From positions 29,376,141-29,438,140 of the forward strand of contig NC_087071.1 in assembly GCF_963678635.1 (NCBI RefSeq): DNA of 62,000 nt, in the 5' to 3' direction. The notes beneath the pieces were generated by a model. That model was not told the DNA's origin. It saw only the letters and a list, made by a program, of their open reading frames with translations, and did no database searches. The DNA comes from Symsagittifera roscoffensis (lineage: Eukaryota > Xenacoelomorpha > Acoela > Convolutidae). Shown here one piece after another: positions 56,521 through 62,000 of this stretch (within the stretch, counting starts at the first letter, position 1; every line of letters starts with the position of its first letter). The position numbers and the translations under genes are program-made.

Positions 56521-59490
56521 TTGATTGAATCGAAAGAATTGATCAACTCAAACATGATTTGCAATAACTAACAATCGATGTGTCAGATGAAAAAATCATC
56601 ATTTGGTTACTAAAAAACTCTGTTTATCAGCCAACTGTTAATTTTAATAGCAAAGATCGATCGAAACCTTACATTTGCCGTTCTTTATTTTCTATTTTGA
56701 GCATTGGGGGTCAATATTTTCAGATACTAATCAAATTTGCTAATAAAAATTTCGAAATATGACTGGTGAAAAAGTTTCGATCACAAAACAATGCTTCATG
56801 ACAATATTAAAACTGAATTTCAAAATTGAAGGATTGTGGAAAATTTCCAAATTTTTTTTCCAATATTTTTTGTTTTTAAATTTGTTTTAGAGATCTCAGT
56901 ACACTTAGAATCAGTTTTGTTATCAAAAATTGATGTAATTTTTGCTTTTTTGCATAGTTTTGAAAAGACAAAGTTTTTAGTTTTATAGTTTTTTCTTTTT
57001 TACTCAAAAAAATTCTCAGGAAAGTTGATGCGTGTAGATTTTTGGGCTATATCATTTGTAGTACAAATATGAATGAACACTATTTGTTATACACTCAGTT
57101 AAGTTCATCATTGCCCATGGTTTTTTAAATACGTTACAGATAAAACGTTTGTTTGCCTATAACCAAACTGGCCTCAAGTACGTATCATTTTTCTGGTATA
57201 TCGAGTTTTTTAACAGTAATATACTGCTCATAAAAATCTACTTATCACTCTCTGAGTAAAAAATTGTACGTACGTATTCATATAATTTTTTATGTGTGAA
57301 CAAAACATATACAATATAACTTGAAGGTGGGGAAAAAGAAAAAACCGAACCGAAGAAATCTTGTAAAAATTTAGTAAAATGTTCAGGCTGACACGTTTTG
57401 AGGGAAATTTTAACATGTGGAGTCTTTTCAATTAGACTTTTAAATATTGAATTTCAGAAAACAATCAAGATTTTTTCAGGTTTTTTTGTTCATTTAACTT
57501 AATTTGAATTCGCATCTTTAGATTCTCAATTTTCATCAGTGGTATATGCTTGAGTATATCAAATTTTGAATGCTTCAATTGGCTCAATTACATTCTCAGA
57601 TATTTGTTTTTATCAAGTTGAAACTGAGTAAAGGCAGTTTTGCCTGAAAAACGCTAACTATTATTTACGAAAATTCTATTTTTCTATAAACTTTTCAGTT
57701 GTTATTGAATTGGAGAACGTGTACATGTAACTCAAGAAATTGATAAAATACACTAACGAATAGTTTCGATCCGAAAATTTCAGGCATTGATTGAGTTGAC
57801 CCACTTTTCAGATGCTTATAGCAGGGTCTTACACAGATTTCAAATGACATTGTTAGTAAAAATTATAATTTTTTTTCTTCTATTTTTTTAAATGGGAAAA
57901 TCACGGTATAATGAAGTTTTAATTGAATCTGTAGGAAATTGTAGATAAAGCGTGAGTGAAAGGTATTTTTCGAAGAAAAGGAAAAGTAAGCTTGTTAAAA
58001 AATAAAATAATCAAATCACTCGCTAACATTTTTTGATTTATGAACCTGAAGACGAAGTTTTGCTTCAAGGCCAATAAGTTCTAAAGTTTACTCTGGAAAA
58101 GATGTATTCTCTAAAGGTTTTCAATCCACGATTTAGCTCTGTTTACAACTGAGAGAAAAATTTTTTAAAACATTTGGTAATAATTGATGAGTAAGAATGA
58201 TGCGATGCGACTAAATTGAATTAAAAATGAGATATGACAATTTGAAAAAAAAATCAAAAGAAAAACTTAGTTTTTTCATAGAAGCTATTTCAAGTCTCAC
58301 AAATTAAGATATGGATTTCGAATTTTTTCTTGAAGCAAAGCTCGCGTCATTTGATACATTTAAAAGTTTTCACGCTTATGAAAGCAAATTTAACTCAATT
58401 TGATAAAAGCGTCTTTTTAATTGTCTACGATGAACGTTTTACCCTCTAACCGCATTGAATAACAATCTGATTTTGCAAGCTTGACATATCTGGTTTAAGA
58501 CAATTTTAAAGAAAATTTGTTTAAATCCACTACCTCGCTTAAACCAACAAAAAAAAGTTTCGTTGCAAGTTGCAGCTTCCCTTGCCATTCCGGGGAGGTA
58601 TTGCAAATTTGTCTTTTTCGTTTGAGTAGATTTTGTTTACTTCTACTAATTTGCTTCAATGAACAAGCATGAAAAATTATTAATTTCGCTCGAAATCTTA
58701 TGTAACCAAACTTGAAGCATATAGAAGCAAATATTTGTCAGAGAAAATTGTTAAACTAAATCTTATTTTCTCTGAAACTTATCTTTTTTTTCTGGTAAAC
58801 ACTTCAAGATTTCTAAAAAAATGGCAAAATAAGGTAATAACGGGTGCGGCGGTATGTGGCCAAAAGGCGCCAGCCGTGCGCTTTTTCAAAAAATTGATCT
58901 AGCCGATCGAGGAGTCACGAGTTAGGGATCCACACAAAAATCCTGCTCGAAAGAATTGACGGTATCCACAAAAATTTGAGCTCGCGGCTTTCTTGAAAAA
59001 CTAGGGTACCGGATAGAACAAAACTTGATTAAAGTTTTTTGAAATTCAGGCTTAGCTTTACTGATTGATGAAAAATTATATTAAAAAAACTGGTGTTTAC
59101 TGGGCTTGTGACGAAGAAGCCACGACACAATTAATGACTTTCGACTTAATGACGTCTGTTTTTTTTTGGCATAATTCTTCGGCATAACTTTTTGAAAAAT
59201 ACTTGTTTTCATTTTCATCAAATCAGTTTTTGGCCGATGGGAGTTTATGAACTTGGGTTTTTGATTGTCATATTTTTATCTATTCCATCCATCCAATAAC
59301 AATCGACTTGTTAGATGAAACTATCTTTCATTTGGAGAAAAGAATTCTCTGAAATATTTTCAAAAACTAACTAAAATGGGTGTGAAATATGCAAATATAA
59401 TTTCTTTGAATTTAGTATAAACTGTCAACGATGCTTCTAAGGTAAGACGTAAGGTAAGACCTACAAATTCTACTCCGGAGAATCATAATT
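56520..59490. repeat. Family A, copy A4 (internally shortened)
   Basis: Start module at 56,523. It passes through 'ctggcctcaagtacgtatc' (57,168) and 'aacttgaaggtggggaaa' (57,318), then jumps at about 57,440 directly to the part matching 1,970 of A1, so about 1.5 kb of the A1/A3 unit is missing. It continues through 'cagccgtgcgctttttc' and 'gccgatcgaggagtcacgag' (58,870-58,922). Confidence 0.78.
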
Positions 59491-60140
59491 TATTGAAAAT
59501 TGAATCGCTTAAGTCAAGCATGATTTGCAATCATTTATAATCGATTTGACAGTTCAAAAATTCATCATTTGCTTACCAAAAAATTCTGTTTATCTGCCAA
59601 CTGTTGAGTTTAATAGCAATAAATAAATAATAGATTTTAATAGCAAAGCCATGACACAACTAATGACTTTCCACTCGGTATCCACTCCTTCGGCATAAGT
59701 TTTTGAAAAATATTTGTTTTCATTTTCATCAAATCAGGGTTTGGCCGATCGGAGTTTATGAAAATGGGTTTTTTTATTGTCACTTTTATCTATTCCATCC
59801 ATCCAATAACAATCGACTTGTTAGATGAAACTATCTTTCATTTGGAGAAAAAAATTCTCTGATGTATTTTCAGAAACTAATTAAAATGGGTGTGAAATAA
59901 GCATATAATTTTTTTTTAATTGAGTATAAACTGTCAATGATGCTTCTAACGTAAGACGGAAGGTAGGACGTACAAAATCTACTCCGGAAAATCATAATTT
60001 ATTGAAAGTCGAATCGCTTAACTCAAGCATGATTTGCAATCCTTAATTATCGATTTGTTAGTTGAAAAATTCATCATTTGCTTACCAAAAAGTTTTGTTT
60101 ATCTGCCAACTGTTGATTTTAATAGCAATAATTGATTGTT
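59110..60140. repeat. About 510-bp tandem duplication inside family A
   Basis: 'tattccatccatccaataac' occurs at 59,281 and 59,791 (510 bp apart). The flanks match from about 59,130 and 59,660 through 'gtaagacg.aaggta.gac' to 'tttgcttaccaaaaa..ttgtttatctgcc' (59,570 and 60,080). Two direct copies, roughly 90-95% identical. Confidence 0.85.
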
Positions 60141-62000
60141 ATTTTATATTTGCCGTTCTTAAGTTTCTATTTTGAGCGTTGGGCATCAATATTTTCAAAT
60201 ACTCTAAAACAACTTCGTCAAATTTCCTAATCAAATTTTTGAAATTTGTCTGGAGAAAAACTTTCGATCACAATACAATGCTTCATGACAATTTTGAAAC
60301 TGAATTCAAAAATTGTAGATAGGAAATTTTCCAATTTTTTTTTGGATCTTTTTGTTTTTAATTTAGTTTTACAGATCTTTGTATGAATAGAGTCAGTTTT
60401 GTTTGATGTAATTTTCGCTTTTTCAATATCTCTGGAAAAATAAACTTTTAAGTTTTTTTGTTTATTTTTTCTTTTTTACTGAGAAAAATTGATGCGTCTA
60501 GATTTTTGTGCTGGTTCATTTGTAGTCTAAACCTGTATGAATACTGTTTGTTATCCATTCAGTTAAGTTCATCCTTGCCCATGGTTTTTTCGTTTTTCTT
60601 TTTTTCTAAAAATACGTTGCAGATAAAACGATTGTTTGCCTATAACCAAACTGGCCTCACGTACGAATCATTTTTTTTGGTATATCGAGTATTTTTACAA
60701 GAGTAATATACTGCTCAAAAAAATCTACGTATTTTTATCTGAGTAAAAAATTGTACGTATTTATTCATATATTTTTTTTATTTATGAACAAATTTTTTAC
60801 AACATAACTTGGAGGTGGGGAAATAAAAAAAATTGAACCAAATAAATGTGCAGATTTGTTGAAATGTTCAGGTTGACACATTTTGATGTATTTTTTACCA
60901 TGCGAAGTCATTTTAAATAGACTTTTAGAAATCGAACATCAGAAAAATCAAAAAGCAGGAGCTGGAAAACAGCCAAATTGTTCGACTGTAATCAAAAGGG
61001 TTTTTTGAACTGATTAGGCCACGACTAACATAGTCGGTTTTGGCTCTTTTTCCTTTCCCGCCACTTCACATAAGCATCGATTTCATGGCGTAACGAGTGT
61101 TCTAAATGGCGTAACGAGTGTTCTAATATAAGCTTGAGTATATTAAATTTTGAATGCTTCAATTGGCTTAAATACATTCTCAGATATTTGTTTTTATCAA
61201 GTTGGAAATGAGTAAAGGCAGTTTTGCCTGGAAATCGCTAACTATTATTCACCAAAATTCTTTTTTTTTCTAAAAACTTGTCAGTTGTTATTGAATTGGA
61301 GAACGTGTACATGTAACTCAAGAAATTGATAAAATACACTCACGAATAGTTTCGATTCGATAATTTCAGGCATTGATTGAGTTTGACTCTTTTTTTTAGA
61401 TGCTTATAGCAGGCTCTTACACAGATTTCAAATGACATTGTTAGTAAAAATTAGAATTTTATTTCTTCTATTTTTTATAAATGAGAAAATCACGGTATAA
61501 TGAAGTTTTAATCGAATCTGTAGGAAATTGTAGGAAAAGCGTGAGTGAAAGGTATTTTTCGAAGAAAAGGAAAAGTAAGCTTGTTAAAAAAAATAATCAA
61601 ATCACTCGCTAACATTTTTTGATTTATGAACCTGAAGATGAAGTTTTGCTTCAAGGCCAATAAGTTCCAAAGTTTACTCTGGAAAATATGTATTCTCTAA
61701 AGGTTTTCAATCCACGACTTAGGTCTGTTTACAACTGAGAGAAAAAATTCTTACAACATTTGGTAATAATTGATGAAAAAAAAAGATGCGATGTGACTAA
61801 ATTCAATTAAAAATGAGATATGACAAATTGAAAAGAAAAATTAAAAAGAAAAACTTAGTTTTTACATAGAAGCTATTTCAAGTCTCACAAATTAAGATAT
61901 GGATTTCGATTTTTTTTCTTGAAGCAAAGCTCGCGTCATTTGATAGATTTAAAAATATTCACGCTTATGAAAGCAAATTCAACTCAATTTGATAAAAGCG
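60000..62000. repeat. Family A, further copy reaching the window end
   Basis: Repeats the start module at 60,002 and follows A4 closely. From 61,135 to 62,000 it is about 95% identical to 57,551-58,410 (offset about 3,584), so A4 and this copy form a true head-to-tail pair. It is cut by the window edge. An insertion at about 60,960-61,130 carries family D snippets. Confidence 0.8.
61085..61125. repeat. Exact 20-bp direct repeat in family D insert
   Basis: 'atggcgtaacgagtgttcta' at 61,085-61,104 and 61,106-61,125, separated by one base. Together with the preceding 'ttaggccacgac' and 'cataagcatcgatttcatgg' it is the inverted form of family D at 4.9-5.6 kb. Confidence 0.85.

Noticed and set aside
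1-62000. Bacterial features such as CRISPR arrays, operons or Shine-Dalgarno sites
   Set aside because: The window is eukaryotic in splice signals, gene density and repeats; no regularly spaced short repeat array with unique spacers was seen.

Overview
This is an AT-rich (roughly two-thirds A+T), gene-poor, repeat-dominated nuclear window from a eukaryote, almost certainly an invertebrate animal. The case for an animal rests on a rhodopsin-type 7TM receptor fragment, two secreted six-cysteine saposin-like proteins, GT...AG introns with nematode-like acceptors (runs of T followed by CAG), decayed non-LTR and Ty3/Gypsy retrotransposons and tRNA-derived repeat heads. Exons have clearly higher GC than the surrounding DNA. 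I cannot place the phylum from sequence alone.

Layout. 1-4.0 kb and 48.5-62.0 kb are copies of one multi-kilobase composite repeat (called family A here). The right-hand block holds at least four successive, partly truncated copies and continues past the window edge. 4.1-5.9 kb holds shorter scattered repeats (family D). A saposin-like gene lies at 6.14 kb, followed by a near-perfect hairpin at 7.56-7.80 kb with arms of about 110 bp. 8.7-9.2 kb is family C repeat; 9.7-11.7 kb has exon-like and decayed higher-GC sequence. 13.9-17.3 kb is a 1.46 kb tandem duplication (family B) with two further diverged copies. 19.0-20.6 kb is a broken LINE-type reverse transcriptase. 20.6-21.4 kb holds a two-exon candidate gene. 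24.8-26.1 kb is a GPCR that appears to lack the exon for TM2-TM3. 26.3-31.2 kb has isolated candidate terminal exons among MITE-like repeats.

33.1-41.3 kb is a four-copy tandem array of a 2.04-2.07 kb unit, each unit with a roughly 96-codon reading frame and a tRNA-like segment. Directly after it come the second saposin-like gene (41.9 kb) and a third copy of the saposin upstream region (43.1-43.8 kb) that has no gene behind it. 44.2-48.1 kb, with unusual G/T-rich composition on the + strand, is a decayed Ty3/Gypsy pol on the - strand.

How it fits together. The only genes I consider well supported are the two saposin-like proteins, probably secreted membrane-active or lipid-binding peptides that are paralogues with related upstream regions, and the receptor fragment. 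The rest is mostly mobile or satellite-like sequence. The history looks like segmental duplication of saposin-gene blocks, with tandem amplification of the neighbouring repeat. Most exon calls outside the saposin genes are by-eye readings of open frames with splice-like edges and are scored low.
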